Shown here: positions 19,298 through 29,010 of the stretch, in pieces
How positions within the stretch are numbered: the first letter of the stretch is position 1
How the letters are laid out: the number at the start of each line of letters is the position of its first letter
Origin: Collinsella aerofaciens
Lineage (GTDB): Bacteria > Actinomycetota > Coriobacteriia > Coriobacteriales > Coriobacteriaceae
Assembly (NCBI RefSeq): GCF_015548375.1
Contig: NZ_JADMWW010000001.1
Location: 1 to 64,000 of the forward strand
DNA: 64,000 bases
Direction of reading: 5' to 3'
Made by a program: the position numbers and the translations under genes
Notes under the pieces: model-generated
The model's input: only the letters and a program-made list of their open reading frames with translations
Databases searched by the model: none
Told to the model about the DNA's origin: nothing

Positions 19298-21415
19298 TCA
19301 ATCGCTATTATCCTCGCGTGCCGCGATCTTTTCCACGCGAACGGCGTTTTCCTGGGTGAGCGCAGCGCCCGTCAACGGGTCCCAACGCAACGGCGTATGG
19401 TCGAGCGGACCCACGCCCAAGGCTTGAGCGCCACCGACATCGGCGCCAAACGAACGCCCGCCGGGAGCGGCCGAGGTGAAGATGCACGCCGGATGCAGAT
19501 ACGGCGTCGTCTCCACGCGCACGCGATCGCGGCCCATATCGCTCACGAGTTCGACGACCTCGCCGTCGGCGATGCCCATGTGCGCAGCAGCATCGGCATT
19601 CATCTGCACGGCATCCAGATCCGAGCCCGCCTCGGCGGCACCCGCCGCAGCAAGTCTGCGCGAAGTGTGCGACTCAAAGGGTCGGTTGCCGCTAATGAGG
19701 CGAAACATCCCCGGCCCTGGCTCCACCATCGGGGCAATCCAGCCGGGCACACGACCCAGGCCGGCGCGCTCCCATACATCGCTTACCAGCGCAATCTTGC
19801 CGCCGTCGAGCGGAATCACAGGCTCGCCCGTACGCGGCGGCAGTTGCACGCCCGTGTCAGCCCAACCGCGCTCCTTGAGCGCAGTGAGGTCGATCCCAAA
19901 CGGAGCCACCTGGGCAGCCGCCAGATCGTCAGACGTAAACTGGAAGTACTCGCCCACGCCGCAGGCCGCAGCCAACCCGGCAAAGATCTCCCGACCGGGA
20001 CGCGTGTCGCCATGCAACACGGGCAGCACGGCGTTGCGGTAGAACACGCGCGCGTCGTTGCGGCCCACGACCGTTCCCACACCGCGGTCGGCCTCCAGAT
20101 GCGTCACGTCGGGCAGCACGAAATCAGAAGCACGCGCCGTCTCGGACCAGCGAATATCAATCGTCACGAGCAAGTCGAGCTGCTGCAAAATACTCAACCA
20201 AGCCTGTGCATTGCCATAGCCCGCACCGGGGTTACTGGCATAGACGATGAGCCCACGCAAATCGCCGGCAAGAATCGACTGGCCGATGGTCGTGCACAGG
20301 CCGCGCACCGGATCGACCAGTGGATAGCGCTCGGACCCCAGCTTGGGTCCGCGAGGCACCGGCGGCGTCGCAAAGCGTGCGGGATCGAGGTCGCCCAACA
20401 CAAGCGGCGTGGGCGGATTGAGGGCGCCGCCCGCGTGTCCGATGCAGCCCAGCAGCACATCGACCAAGCAGATAGCGCGCGCGGTCTGGGTGCTATTGGC
20501 ATACGCGATACCGATGCCACCATGAAAACCCGCATCCACCACAGCGGCAGGCGCGGCGGCAGCGAGATCGCGCGCCGTGGCGACAATCTCTGCGGCCGGC
20601 ACGTCGCACATCGACTCGGCCCACTCGGGCGTCCAAGCACTGGCCGCCTGCACCAGCTCGTCAAAACCCGTGGTATAGCGGGTCACGAACTCATGGTCAT
20701 ACAGGTCCTCGGCAATCAAGACATGCGCAATGCCCAGCAGCAAGGCCAAATCGCATCCGGGACGCACGCGCAGCCAGCGGTCGGCAATAGCAGCCGAACC
20801 GCTGCGCCGAGGGTCAACCACGATAATCTTCGTCCCACGGCGACGGGCATCGTTGAGCGCATCAACGGCCCCCATCGTCGATGAATCGACAATGGAACGC
20901 CCCAGATACATGATGCAATCGGTGTGCGCGAGGTCGGAGGCGGGACTATAGCCCAGGCTGTGCTCCCAACCGGTAAGACGGCTTACTTCGCAGGCACCGT
21001 CTGCACCGTATACGTTGGGCGAGCCCAGCGCATGCATAAAACGACACGCCCAGTAGCGGTCGAACGAGGGCACGCCGAGCGTCATGCCCAGCGCGCGCGG
21101 ACCATGCCCGTCAACAATCCCCCCAAGGCGCGCAGCGATCTGCGCGAACGCCTCGTTCCACGAAATCACATCGAACCCCGAGCCATCAGCTCGTCGGCGC
21201 ATAGGATGCAAAATCCGGTCGCGCTCGTCAAACGGCATTGCCAGGCGATGCCGTCCGCGGGCGCACAGGGCACGCGCCGCGCACGGATGCCCCGGCACCG
21301 GCAGCTCGGCCACCACGCGACCGTCCTCAACGCGTGCCGCAAAGGCGCAATCGGCATAGCATCCCCCGCATGTGGTCACCACGGCGCGACCGTCACGCTT
21401 CACAGCAGATGCCAT
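19298..21415 (-). CDS. Stand-alone molybdopterin oxidoreductase (DMSO reductase superfamily), substrate unknown
   Basis: A 705-residue catalytic subunit with an N-terminal [4Fe-4S] motif (CGGCYADC, then a cysteine in GHPCAARALCARG), a likely molybdenum-ligand stretch GADGACEVSRLTG in which the cysteine would bind Mo, and a C-terminal dinucleotide-binding barrel (residues about 590-705). There is no twin-arginine signal, so it is cytoplasmic. No dedicated ferredoxin or membrane subunit is adjacent, which is unusual for this superfamily. It could belong near the thiosulfate/polysulfide reductase or hydroxytransferase branches, but I cannot choose. MASAVKRDG is the likely start, with AAAGGGG upstream. 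It lies between focA and selA. Confidence 0.8.
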   Translation of the reverse strand: MASAVKRDGRAVVTTCGGCYADCAFAARVEDGRVVAELPVPGHPCAARALCARGRHRLAMPFDERDRILHPMRRRADGSGFDVISWNEAFAQIAARLGGIVDGHGPRALGMTLGVPSFDRYWACRFMHALGSPNVYGADGACEVSRLTGWEHSLGYSPASDLAHTDCIMYLGRSIVDSSTMGAVDALNDARRRGTKIIVVDPRRSGSAAIADRWLRVRPGCDLALLLGIAHVLIAEDLYDHEFVTRYTTGFDELVQAASAWTPEWAESMCDVPAAEIVATARDLAAAAPAAVVDAGFHGGIGIAYANSTQTARAICLVDVLLGCIGHAGGALNPPTPLVLGDLDPARFATPPVPRGPKLGSERYPLVDPVRGLCTTIGQSILAGDLRGLIVYASNPGAGYGNAQAWLSILQQLDLLVTIDIRWSETARASDFVLPDVTHLEADRGVGTVVGRNDARVFYRNAVLPVLHGDTRPGREIFAGLAAACGVGEYFQFTSDDLAAAQVAPFGIDLTALKERGWADTGVQLPPRTGEPVIPLDGGKIALVSDVWERAGLGRVPGWIAPMVEPGPGMFRLISGNRPFESHTSRRLAAAGAAEAGSDLDAVQMNADAAAHMGIADGEVVELVSDMGRDRVRVETTPYLHPACIFTSAAPGGRSFGADVGGAQALGVGPLDHTPLRWDPLTGAALTQENAVRVEKIAAREDNSD

Positions 21416-21479
21416 CTCGATTACCCCTTTCATCAGCCAAACACAACAGGCCAAAAGCCCAGCAACGAGCCCCAGACCC

Positions 21480-21515
21480 AAAAAGCCTCCCGCACGGCAA
21501 CGCCCCGCGGGAGGC
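21480..21515 (-). terminator. Terminator after focA, end of the formate operon
   Basis: On the minus strand GCCTCCCGC / GCGGGAGGC forms nine pairs with a loop of about 13 bases, followed by TTTTTGG. It sits 22 bases after the focA stop. Confidence 0.85.
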
Positions 21516-21537
21516 CCAACGTCAAACAGACGGTACC

Positions 21538-22377
21538 TTACGCCTCGGACTTCTTGGCGTAGATAAACCAGTAGCCGAGCGCGATCAGAACCGCGCCGCC
21601 CACGATGTTGCCCAGCGTGGCGGCGGACAGGTTAAACGCAATGCCCGCAACGTTGAGCGCATCGGCGCCGGCGACCTTGGCACCGTAGCCGCATGCATGC
21701 ATCACGGCGCCCATGGGCAAAAAGTACATGTTGGCGACGCAGTGCTCAAAACCGCAGGCCACAAAGGCGGCGATCGGCAGCAAAATGCCCACAACCTTAT
21801 CGACCACGGTCTTGCCGGCGGTGCCGATCCACACGGCCAGGCACACAAAGATGTTGCACAGGATGCCGCGGAAGAAGATCGTCACCCAGTCGATCGTCAC
21901 CTTGCCGGCGGCGACGCTCACCATGGAATTGGCGACCGCCTCGCCGTTGAGCTTGTAAATGCCGGCCATGTACACCAAAAAGACAATGAACAGGGCACCG
22001 ACAAAGTTACCGACCCACACGACGACCCAAGCCTTGAGCATCTGGGCCAAGGTGATCTTTTTGCTCTTGAGCGCGCAGACCATAAGCGAATTGCCGGTGA
22101 ACAGCTCGGCGCCACACACCAGCACCAGCACCAGGCCCAGGCAAAAGCACAGGCCGCCCACGACGCGCTGAGCGCCCCAGCCCAGCGTGCTATCGCTCAA
22201 AAACACCGTAAAGAACAGGCCGCCGAAGGCAATGAACGCGCCGGCGAACATTGCCAACAGAAAGGCCTTTGCGACCGGCAGGTTGGCCTTGGTCACGCCG
22301 GCGGCCTCGGTCTTGGCCTCGATCGCGGCGGGCGCCAGGCAATCGGGAGCGGGGTACTCCACCTTGGAATCTGCCAT
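21538..22377 (-). CDS. focA: Formate channel of the FNT family (FocA-like)
   Basis: A pentameric inner-membrane channel for formate. The 279 residues contain about six hydrophobic spans. The FNT signatures AMFAGAFIAFGG, CGAELFTGNSL and the conserved central histidine in CGFEHCVANMYF are present. The preferred start is MADSKVEYPAP, although the frame opens 11 codons earlier. It is the last gene of the formate hydrogenlyase operon, matching the place of focB after hyf in E. coli. It probably imports formate for FdhF or exports excess. Confidence 0.92.
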   Translation of the reverse strand: MADSKVEYPAPDCLAPAAIEAKTEAAGVTKANLPVAKAFLLAMFAGAFIAFGGLFFTVFLSDSTLGWGAQRVVGGLCFCLGLVLVLVCGAELFTGNSLMVCALKSKKITLAQMLKAWVVVWVGNFVGALFIVFLVYMAGIYKLNGEAVANSMVSVAAGKVTIDWVTIFFRGILCNIFVCLAVWIGTAGKTVVDKVVGILLPIAAFVACGFEHCVANMYFLPMGAVMHACGYGAKVAGADALNVAGIAFNLSAATLGNIVGGAVLIALGYWFIYAKKSEA

Positions 22378-22416
22378 GTCAATCACTTCTTTCCTAATCA
22401 GCAGGGACAAGCGCCG

Positions 22417-22920
22417 CTATAGCTCCTGCCCCAAGCGGACAAAGTGGGAAAAGTCGTTGGCGACCACGGCGTCGTACACGGCGTCGACGGCGTCAAAGAC
22501 TTCCGGGGACATGGGGTTGTAGAACTCCGTGTCGCCCGGCTGAATCCCAACGAAGACGATATCATCACACGATTGCTCGATTTCCTCGATCAGAATCGAC
22601 AAAGGAAGCGAATGCGTGGTGAACATCGACTTGCGGGCCACATCGCGCTTGTCGAGCAAACGAATGGACCCGACGGGCAGCGCCATGTCTGCGGCATCAA
22701 CCAAAACCAAACGCGGCGGACGCTCACGCTTGACCTCGATGATGTCATCCTCGGGCGTTTGGCCTCCGTCGATGGTGTACCAACCGGCGATGGGCGCGTC
22801 CTCCATCTTTTTGGAGAGCACGGGGCCGGCGGCATCGTCGGCGCGCAGCACGCATCCCGCCGTGAGCACGATACCCGCAAACGGGGCGCCGTTCACACGG
22901 CCATCCACAACGCGACCCAT
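22417..22920 (-). CDS. hycI: Hydrogenase maturation protease HycI
   Basis: An endopeptidase that trims the C-terminus of the [NiFe] large subunit after nickel insertion. Conserved features are GCVLRADDAAGP near residue 22 and VLVDAADM around residue 73, the acidic residues expected to sense nickel, and a histidine in TTHSLPLSI. Its 167 residues match the family. It overlaps hycH by one base and would process HyfG, whose cleavage site DPCYSCTDR-VTVTD lies 44 residues from the end. Confidence 0.9.
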   Translation of the reverse strand: MGRVVDGRVNGAPFAGIVLTAGCVLRADDAAGPVLSKKMEDAPIAGWYTIDGGQTPEDDIIEVKRERPPRLVLVDAADMALPVGSIRLLDKRDVARKSMFTTHSLPLSILIEEIEQSCDDIVFVGIQPGDTEFYNPMSPEVFDAVDAVYDAVVANDFSHFVRLGQEL

Positions 22921-23501
22921 TACTGCAACCTCCCCGTCAGATACACGCCCGACACATCGCGCACGCGCTCAACCAGATCGCGAAACTTCATCAGAAACGC
23001 GACCTGCTGGGCATGCAGAGCAAAGTCGTCGTCGAACACCGAGATGCCGGCCTTGGCCGACCCGCGAAAACCGCGCTCGTCGAGCAACGCATCGCAAGCC
23101 TCGAGCAGCGACGGCACCGCCGCCTTGTCGAGCTGGCACTCGCCAAAGGAGCGAATGGCCTCAAACTTGGTCTTGGCCTCCCCCTCCGGCAGCGCGTCGA
23201 CGAGCGAATAGAACACATCAACCGGCACCGACAGGCGCGGCTCAAAGCAGTCGAGCACGCCGGTGTGGTGGCCCACGGCGAGCGTGTAGTACAGCACGTC
23301 GCAGGCCTCCTGGGGAACGTCTTCCTCGGTCTCCACAAACTTACGCGTGAGCTCGTAGAAGACCACCTGGTCGGGCGCATGGCCCAGGCAAGGGTCGGCG
23401 ACGCCCTCGGCGGCCTCGTCGCTTGCGCGCGAGGCATCGCCAAAAGAGCCGCCAAGCATGCCGGGGCCCGCAAAGTAACCAGAGCGGTCCGTGAGCTCCA
23501 T
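22920..23501 (-). CDS. hycH: HycH-like formate hydrogenlyase maturation protein
   Basis: A 193-residue soluble protein placed directly between the small hydrogenase subunit gene (adjacent, no gap) and hycI (one-base overlap). It resembles HycH/HyfJ in position and in the segment VVFYELTRKFVETEEDVPQEA with HHTGVLDCFEP. In E. coli HycH is needed to convert the large-subunit precursor to its mature form. The assignment rests mostly on synteny and on weak family resemblance. Confidence 0.75.
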   Translation of the reverse strand: MELTDRSGYFAGPGMLGGSFGDASRASDEAAEGVADPCLGHAPDQVVFYELTRKFVETEEDVPQEACDVLYYTLAVGHHTGVLDCFEPRLSVPVDVFYSLVDALPEGEAKTKFEAIRSFGECQLDKAAVPSLLEACDALLDERGFRGSAKAGISVFDDDFALHAQQVAFLMKFRDLVERVRDVSGVYLTGRLQ

Positions 23502-24284
23502 CTAGCGACCTCCGGCCAGCACCAGATCCTGCAGCGCCGAGTAGACCTCAACGCGGCGAGGATCGTCCTGCTTGTCGATGAGCAGCGCCATGGCACCGCG
23601 GATATCGCCCTTGGGTGCGCCCTCGAGCGTATCCATAAACTCGTTGGCCAGGTCGCGGCCGTAACGGTAACCGCTCATGGCGCGAGCCTCGCGCTCGATG
23701 GCAACGCGAAGCTTGTAAGGCACGCCGGGGTGCAGGATATCGGCCTGCTCGCCGGCGGCCTCCACCGTGGTCTCGGCATGGAGCTTTTGGTCCAGCAGAC
23801 CGAGCGCCATGGCAAAGCCGTAGACGGTCTGCGCGGGGCTGGGCGGGCAGCCGGGGATGTAGACGTCGACCGGCAGAATCTTATCCGTACCGCCCCAGAC
23901 GCAGTAGTTGTCGTAGAAGATGCCACCGGTGCAGCCGCATGCGCCATAGGACACCACGATCTTGGGATCGGGTGCGGCCTCAAAGGCGCGCAGGGCCGGC
24001 ATGCGCATGGCACGCGTCACGGCGCCGGTGTACAGCAGCACATCGGCGTGACGGGGCGAGGGCACGACCTTGATGCCAAAGCGCTCGACGTCAAAGACGG
24101 GCGTGATGGAACCGAAGATCTCGATCTCGCAGCCGTTGCAGCCGCCGCAGTCAACACGGTAGACGTACACCGAGCGCTTGATCTTCTTAAGAAGGGTCGC
24201 CTTGGCCTTCTCGATGCTCTCGTCGAGCTCGATCTTGGTCGGGCGGTACTGGAGCCGCTCGGGCAAAAGCGTGGGTTCGGCCAT
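23502..24284 (-). CDS. hyfI: [NiFe] hydrogenase small subunit, group 4 (HyfI/HycG, NuoB-like)
   Basis: Small electron-transfer subunit holding the proximal [4Fe-4S] cluster. Ligand words are DCGGCNGCEIEIF, GACGCTGGIFYDN and PGCPPSPAQTVYG, as in NuoB. At 260 residues it has typical length, with a C-terminal extension of about 100 residues after the NuoB core. It is two bases after hyfH and directly followed by hycH. Confidence 0.93.
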   Translation of the reverse strand: MAEPTLLPERLQYRPTKIELDESIEKAKATLLKKIKRSVYVYRVDCGGCNGCEIEIFGSITPVFDVERFGIKVVPSPRHADVLLYTGAVTRAMRMPALRAFEAAPDPKIVVSYGACGCTGGIFYDNYCVWGGTDKILPVDVYIPGCPPSPAQTVYGFAMALGLLDQKLHAETTVEAAGEQADILHPGVPYKLRVAIEREARAMSGYRYGRDLANEFMDTLEGAPKGDIRGAMALLIDKQDDPRRVEVYSALQDLVLAGGR

Positions 24285-24286
24285 GG

Positions 24287-25003
24287 TTACTCCTCCTTCG
24301 TTTCAAAATCCATGATGATGCCCTCGACCGGCGCCGGGCCGGCGGGGATCTCGGGCGCATCGGGGTTGAGCTCGCGGTCGACATACTCCGGGTTCACGCC
24401 GTGGCCGCCCAGATACTTCATGCCGGGGCCTTGGGGCTCACCGGACGCAAGCGTCTCGTTGGCAGCCATGCCGCGCGCGTTGCCGGTCTTTACGGCCGAG
24501 GCGGCGCGCAGGGCGTCGAGCTCGCGCTTGCACTCCTGGCACATACCGACGGTACGGGCGGCCTGCTCGGCCTCCATGCCGCCAGCCTTTTGCAGCAGGC
24601 GCTTGGCGTAGTCGATCTCCTTGTGCGGGGCAAACGTCTTGCCGCAACGCGAGCAGTGCTCGAGCGTATAGACGCTCTTGCTGGTGAGGTCGTCCTTGCT
24701 CATGACGGCCAGCTCAAACTCCTCGGTGAGCTTGATGGCCTCCATGGGGCAGGCTTCCTCACAGCGGCCGCAAAAGATGCAGCGACCGTAGTCGATCGAC
24801 CAGGTAATGGTATCGGCCGCAAGGTCGGTGTCCATGCGAATGGCATCGGCCGGACACGCCACGCCGCAGGCACCGCAGGCGATGCAGAGCTCGGCATTGT
24901 GCTCGGGCTTGCCGCGCATGTCCTTGTTGGTGGGGAACGGCGCAAACGGGTACTTGACCGTCGCGTCGCCGGCCTTGGCGTTAACCTTCCAAAGCTTCAG
25001 CAT
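24287..25003 (-). CDS. hyfH: Hydrogenase ferredoxin-like subunit (HyfH/HycF, NuoI-like)
   Basis: Carries electrons between the formate dehydrogenase side and the small subunit. Two classical 4Fe-4S motifs are CIACGACGVACPADAI and CIFCGRCEEACPMEAI. A further four-cysteine set, CSRCGK and CQECKR, suggests a rubredoxin- or zinc-like site. The start at MLKLWKVNAKAG is chosen, giving 238 residues, because AGGAGG lies nine bases before it and it begins one base after the hyfG stop (TAATATG). A longer upstream frame overlaps hyfG and is not credible. Confidence 0.92.
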   Translation of the reverse strand: MLKLWKVNAKAGDATVKYPFAPFPTNKDMRGKPEHNAELCIACGACGVACPADAIRMDTDLAADTITWSIDYGRCIFCGRCEEACPMEAIKLTEEFELAVMSKDDLTSKSVYTLEHCSRCGKTFAPHKEIDYAKRLLQKAGGMEAEQAARTVGMCQECKRELDALRAASAVKTGNARGMAANETLASGEPQGPGMKYLGGHGVNPEYVDRELNPDAPEIPAGPAPVEGIIMDFETKEE

Positions 25004-25004
25004 A

Positions 25005-26777
25005 TTAGAGCGCCTCCTCATCGAGCGGAGCGGCCATGGTGCCCTCGCCCGCAAGCGGCGACTTGTCGCGCCAGACGTTCTCGAACTGCTCCTTGTCGAG
25101 CACGTGGTCGCGCTTGGCGGCGACATCGGTCACCGTCACGCGGTCGGTGCAGGAGTAGCACGGGTCGAGCGAGCCGACGATCAACGCAGCGTCACCCACG
25201 GTGTTGCCGCGGAACATGTAGCGCAGGACCGGCCAGTTGCTGTACGTGGCGGCCTTGGCGCGCCAGCGGTAGCACTTCTGGTTGTTGCCGAGCATGGCCC
25301 AGTGCACGTCCTCGCCGCGCGGCGCCTCGGTGGCGCCGATGGCGTACTTATGCGGGGTGTACTCCCAATCCGTGGTGAGGATGGGGCCCGACGGGCAGTT
25401 CTCGAGCATGGTCTCGATCATGTCGATCGAATCATAGACCTCCTGGATGCGAACGGCGGTACGGCCGAAGGCATCGCAGGTGTCGGCCGTGGCGGCGTGC
25501 ATCTTTTGGACGTCCGGATCGGCGTAGCCGTCGAAGGGATGGTCAAAGCGCACGTCGCGGGCATAGCCCGAGCCACGCATGAGCGGGCCGACCGGCGAGA
25601 AGTCGCGTGCGATCTTGCGATCCAAGATGCCGATGCCACTCGTACGCTCAATAAAGTTGGGCGTCGAGAGCAAGACGTCGACGAGTTCCTGAACCTCGGA
25701 GCGCAGCTGGTGGATGGTCGTGAGCGTGGAAAGCTTCTGCTCGGCCAAAATGTCGCGACGCACGCCGCCGATCACGTTGAGGCCGTAGGTCTTGCGGTGA
25801 CCGGAGAGCTTCTCGGCCAGATCCATGGACTTCTCGCGGACGCGGAAGAACTGCTGGAAGCCGGAGTCGAAGCCCGTGTAGTGCGACGCCAGGCCAATGT
25901 TGAGCAGATGCGAGTGCAGACGCTCGACCTCGAGCATGATGGCGCGGATGTACTGGGCGCGCGGCGGGACATGGATGCCCTGGGCGCGCTCGACGGCCTC
26001 GGCATAGGCCACCGAGTGGGCGCAGCCGCAGATGCCGCAGATGCGGTCGGCGAGGAACGTCACGGCGTCATAGTTCAGGCGCGTCTCGGCGACCTTCTCC
26101 ATGCCGCGGTGCACGTAGAACAGACGGTAGTCGGCGTCGACGATCGTCTCGCCCTCGACAAACAGACGGAAGTGGCCAGGCTCGTCGGAGGTAATGTGCA
26201 ACGGGCCCATGGGGACGAGTGTGGTCTCCTTGCCCTTGGTATCGGCCAAGAACTCGTAGTTTTCCATGTCGCTCGCGGGAGCGGGACGGAAGCGGTAGTC
26301 CATGGAGTCCTTGCGCAGCGGGTACAGGCCGCTGGGCCAATCGTCGGGCAGCACCAGGCGGCGACGATCGGGCAGGCCCTCGGGGATCAGGCCGAACATG
26401 TCGCGAAGCTCGCGCTCGCCCCACACACAGGCGGGGACGAACGGTGTCACGGACGGGAACGTCATCTTGGCGGGATCGACCTCGGTGCGCACGGTCACCC
26501 AACCGGGATCCTCCCCCTCCATGGAGATGACATAGTACACGGCGTAACGGCCGCACAGGCTGCGCTCATCGTTGCCGATGATCACGGGAATCCAGCCGTA
26601 GCGCTCGTAGTACAGGTAGTGGACGGCCTCGGGCAGCTTGTCCTGCTTGACGGTGATCGTCAGCTGGTCCTCGCACTGCCACTCGACCTTCTCGATGCAG
26701 CCCGGAACAGCGCGGCGCAGGGCCTCGACATGGCTCTCGCAGCGACGGGCATACACCTTGTTCTCAGTTTCAATCAT
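25005..26777 (-). CDS. hyfG: [NiFe] hydrogenase large subunit, group 4 (HyfG/HycE, NuoC-NuoD fusion)
   Basis: Catalytic subunit producing H2. Residues about 1-165 are NuoC-like and the rest NuoD-like. Nickel ligands are Cys247 and Cys250 (RICGICGCAHS) and Cys540 and Cys543 (DPCYSCTDR). The processing site is expected after Arg546, leaving a 44-residue tail to be removed by HycI. In E. coli HycE cleavage occurs after the equivalent arginine. The 590 residues fit. It lies within the hyfABCDEFGHI order. Confidence 0.96.
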   Translation of the reverse strand: MIETENKVYARRCESHVEALRRAVPGCIEKVEWQCEDQLTITVKQDKLPEAVHYLYYERYGWIPVIIGNDERSLCGRYAVYYVISMEGEDPGWVTVRTEVDPAKMTFPSVTPFVPACVWGERELRDMFGLIPEGLPDRRRLVLPDDWPSGLYPLRKDSMDYRFRPAPASDMENYEFLADTKGKETTLVPMGPLHITSDEPGHFRLFVEGETIVDADYRLFYVHRGMEKVAETRLNYDAVTFLADRICGICGCAHSVAYAEAVERAQGIHVPPRAQYIRAIMLEVERLHSHLLNIGLASHYTGFDSGFQQFFRVREKSMDLAEKLSGHRKTYGLNVIGGVRRDILAEQKLSTLTTIHQLRSEVQELVDVLLSTPNFIERTSGIGILDRKIARDFSPVGPLMRGSGYARDVRFDHPFDGYADPDVQKMHAATADTCDAFGRTAVRIQEVYDSIDMIETMLENCPSGPILTTDWEYTPHKYAIGATEAPRGEDVHWAMLGNNQKCYRWRAKAATYSNWPVLRYMFRGNTVGDAALIVGSLDPCYSCTDRVTVTDVAAKRDHVLDKEQFENVWRDKSPLAGEGTMAAPLDEEAL

Positions 26778-26780
26778 TCG

Positions 26781-28340
26781 TTACTCCACCTCGCTCTGAG
26801 CGGTCTCGGTACCGAACACAGCGCGGTACATCGGCGTCGCGTGAAGCTCCTCGGTGCTCTGCTCGAGCACGATGCCGGTCGCGGTCTCCACACCGTGCAC
26901 GAGAGGCAGCGGGGTGGCGATGCCAAACCACAAGATCATGACAGCCAGGATGATTTCGGGAATAAGCATGAGCGCCGGAGCCTCATGCTTGCCCATGCCC
27001 TGGGGCGCATGGCCGAACACCGACTTGAGTGCGATGCGGGTGAGCGCGGAGATGGCCACGGTAAGACCGAGGGCGACCACGACGACCAGCCACATGGGAC
27101 CGGCGGTGACACCGGCGACAAAAGTCAGGAACTCGGAGATAAACATGCCAAAGGGCGGGAAGGCACCAAGACCGAGCAGTGCCAAGATGGCGAGCGCGGC
27201 GGTTGCGGGGGCAACCTCGACGACACCCTGGATCTTAGCCAGGCTACGCGTACCAAAGGCGTGCTGGATGTTGCCGGACACGCAGAAGGCAAGCGTCTTG
27301 GTAAAACCGTGGAACACGCAGTGCAGCAGGGCTGCGGCGATACCCAGCGGGCCACCGATACCCAGGCACAGGGCGATAACGCCCACGTTCTCCACAGACG
27401 AGTACGCAAAGCGGCGCTTGAGGTCGTCCTGGCGAAACATCGAAAGTGCCGCCACCAAAATGGACAGCGTGCCGACGATCAGCAGCAAAAGCTGCGGATA
27501 CTCGGCGCCCACGGCCTGGATAGTAAAGCCGTAGAGGCGCATGATCACAAGCATGGCGCACTTAAGCAGCACGCCCGAGAGCAGGGCCGAGACAGGGCTC
27601 GGGGCCTGGGAGTGGGCATCGGGCAGCCAAGTGTGCATGGGGAACAGGCCGGCCTTGGTGCCAAAGCCGATCACGATAAACGCAAAGGCAAGGCGCATGA
27701 GCGTCGGGTCGAACTGGTCGGCATACGGCAGCACGCACGACAGGAACGCTGCCGCGTGGGCGTTGGGTATCACGTCGGCGGCGTTGGCGTAGATCAGCAG
27801 CGTGCCGAACAGGCCGAAGGCCACACCGGCGGTGCAGACCATCGCATACTTCCAAGAAGCCTCGAGGGCCGTCTTGTTCTTGTAGATACCCACGAGGAAC
27901 ACGGTGGAAAGCGTGGTTGCCTCCACGGCGGCCCACGTGAGGATCATGTTGTTGGACAGGCACGCGAGCAGCATGGTGAACACGAACAGGCTAAACAGCG
28001 CAAAATACTGCTTGGCGCGCTCGGCGGGCATGGAGCCCTCCTCGATATCGGCCTTTACATAGGGCAGCGAGAACAGCCCCGTAAGAAAACCGATAAAGCC
28101 GATGAGCAGCACAAAGATGGCGCCCAGCGAATCGAGGTGGAACCACAGGCCAAAAGCGCTCGCGGTGTTGCCGCTCATAAGGACGTCACCGGCCGTCATA
28201 ATCGACAGCACCAGGACGGCTGCGACGGAGACCAGGTTGAGACCGGCAAACACGTTATAGGACGTGTTCTTGGGCAAAAATGCCATGACCAGCGAGAACA
28301 CCAAAGGAGTCGCGAGCAGGGCGAGAATCAACGTTTCCAT
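26781..28340 (-). CDS. hyfF: Hydrogenase membrane subunit HyfF (NuoL/M/N-like)
   Basis: A 519-residue polytopic membrane protein of the antiporter-like family (NADH-quinone oxidoreductase subunits L, M, N). The conserved helix words WAAVEATTLSTVFLVGIYKNK and TKAGLFPMHTWLPDAHSQAPS are present, the latter carrying the lysine and proline typical of the channel. It presumably forms part of a proton- or sodium-translocating arm. It is separated from hyfE by three bases and from hyfG by three bases. Confidence 0.9.
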   Translation of the reverse strand: METLILALLATPLVFSLVMAFLPKNTSYNVFAGLNLVSVAAVLVLSIMTAGDVLMSGNTASAFGLWFHLDSLGAIFVLLIGFIGFLTGLFSLPYVKADIEEGSMPAERAKQYFALFSLFVFTMLLACLSNNMILTWAAVEATTLSTVFLVGIYKNKTALEASWKYAMVCTAGVAFGLFGTLLIYANAADVIPNAHAAAFLSCVLPYADQFDPTLMRLAFAFIVIGFGTKAGLFPMHTWLPDAHSQAPSPVSALLSGVLLKCAMLVIMRLYGFTIQAVGAEYPQLLLLIVGTLSILVAALSMFRQDDLKRRFAYSSVENVGVIALCLGIGGPLGIAAALLHCVFHGFTKTLAFCVSGNIQHAFGTRSLAKIQGVVEVAPATAALAILALLGLGAFPPFGMFISEFLTFVAGVTAGPMWLVVVVALGLTVAISALTRIALKSVFGHAPQGMGKHEAPALMLIPEIILAVMILWFGIATPLPLVHGVETATGIVLEQSTEELHATPMYRAVFGTETAQSEVE

Positions 28341-28343
28341 GGA

Positions 28344-28997
28344 CTACCCCCTCAGCTCGGACAGGTCGCGCGCATCGAGCGAGTGGGAGTCGTCCCAAAT
28401 GCGACGCACGACGATGGACATGATGATGACGGCAAAGATGGCGTCGGTGGCGATACCGATCTCGATGATCTCGGGAGCGGTGGGGGCCAAAAGCGCGAGC
28501 GTCACGTGGCTGCCGTTTTCCATAAGGCAGTATCCAAAGATCTGCTTCATGATGTTGCGCTGCGAGATGATACAGGTAAGCCCCACAAAGAAGTGAGCGA
28601 AGCTAATGGCGAGCGCAGGCATTGCGACCTCGGCCGTGGGCAGGCTGATCTGCGTCACGACGGCAAAGCAGATCGCGACCTCGACGGCGATGATGCAAAT
28701 GGCCCACGCGGGCTTAAGGCCGGCCTTGAGCGATGCATCGCTCGGCTCGCCCATCTTCTTATATGCGCGGTTGAGGATGTAAGGGACCAGGACGACCTTA
28801 GTGATAAAGGCAGATCCAGCCCACATAAGCAGCTCCTGCGCACCGGTGGTGACACCGAGCGTGGCGAGCAGTCCCACGAGCACCAGCGACTGCACCGCAT
28901 ACCAGTGGATGGAATGTTTGATGTTCTTGGATACAACCACCATAGTGGACGTGACGATCAGAAGGCCGCCAAGGATGTTGACGATCGAATAACCCAT
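28344..28997 (-). CDS. hyfE: Hydrogenase membrane subunit HyfE
   Basis: A 217-residue membrane protein with about six hydrophobic segments. It is related to the NuoK/MrpC-like HyfE of the hydrogenase-4 complex. Family-like words are FGYCLMENGSHVTLAL and the C-terminal RRIWDDSHSLDARDLSELRG. HyfE is present in Hyf-type but not Hyc-type complexes, so it marks this operon as hydrogenase-4 style. Confidence 0.85.
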   Translation of the reverse strand: MGYSIVNILGGLLIVTSTMVVVSKNIKHSIHWYAVQSLVLVGLLATLGVTTGAQELLMWAGSAFITKVVLVPYILNRAYKKMGEPSDASLKAGLKPAWAICIIAVEVAICFAVVTQISLPTAEVAMPALAISFAHFFVGLTCIISQRNIMKQIFGYCLMENGSHVTLALLAPTAPEIIEIGIATDAIFAVIIMSIVVRRIWDDSHSLDARDLSELRG

Positions 28998-29010
28998 GTC
29001 GTTCTACCTC

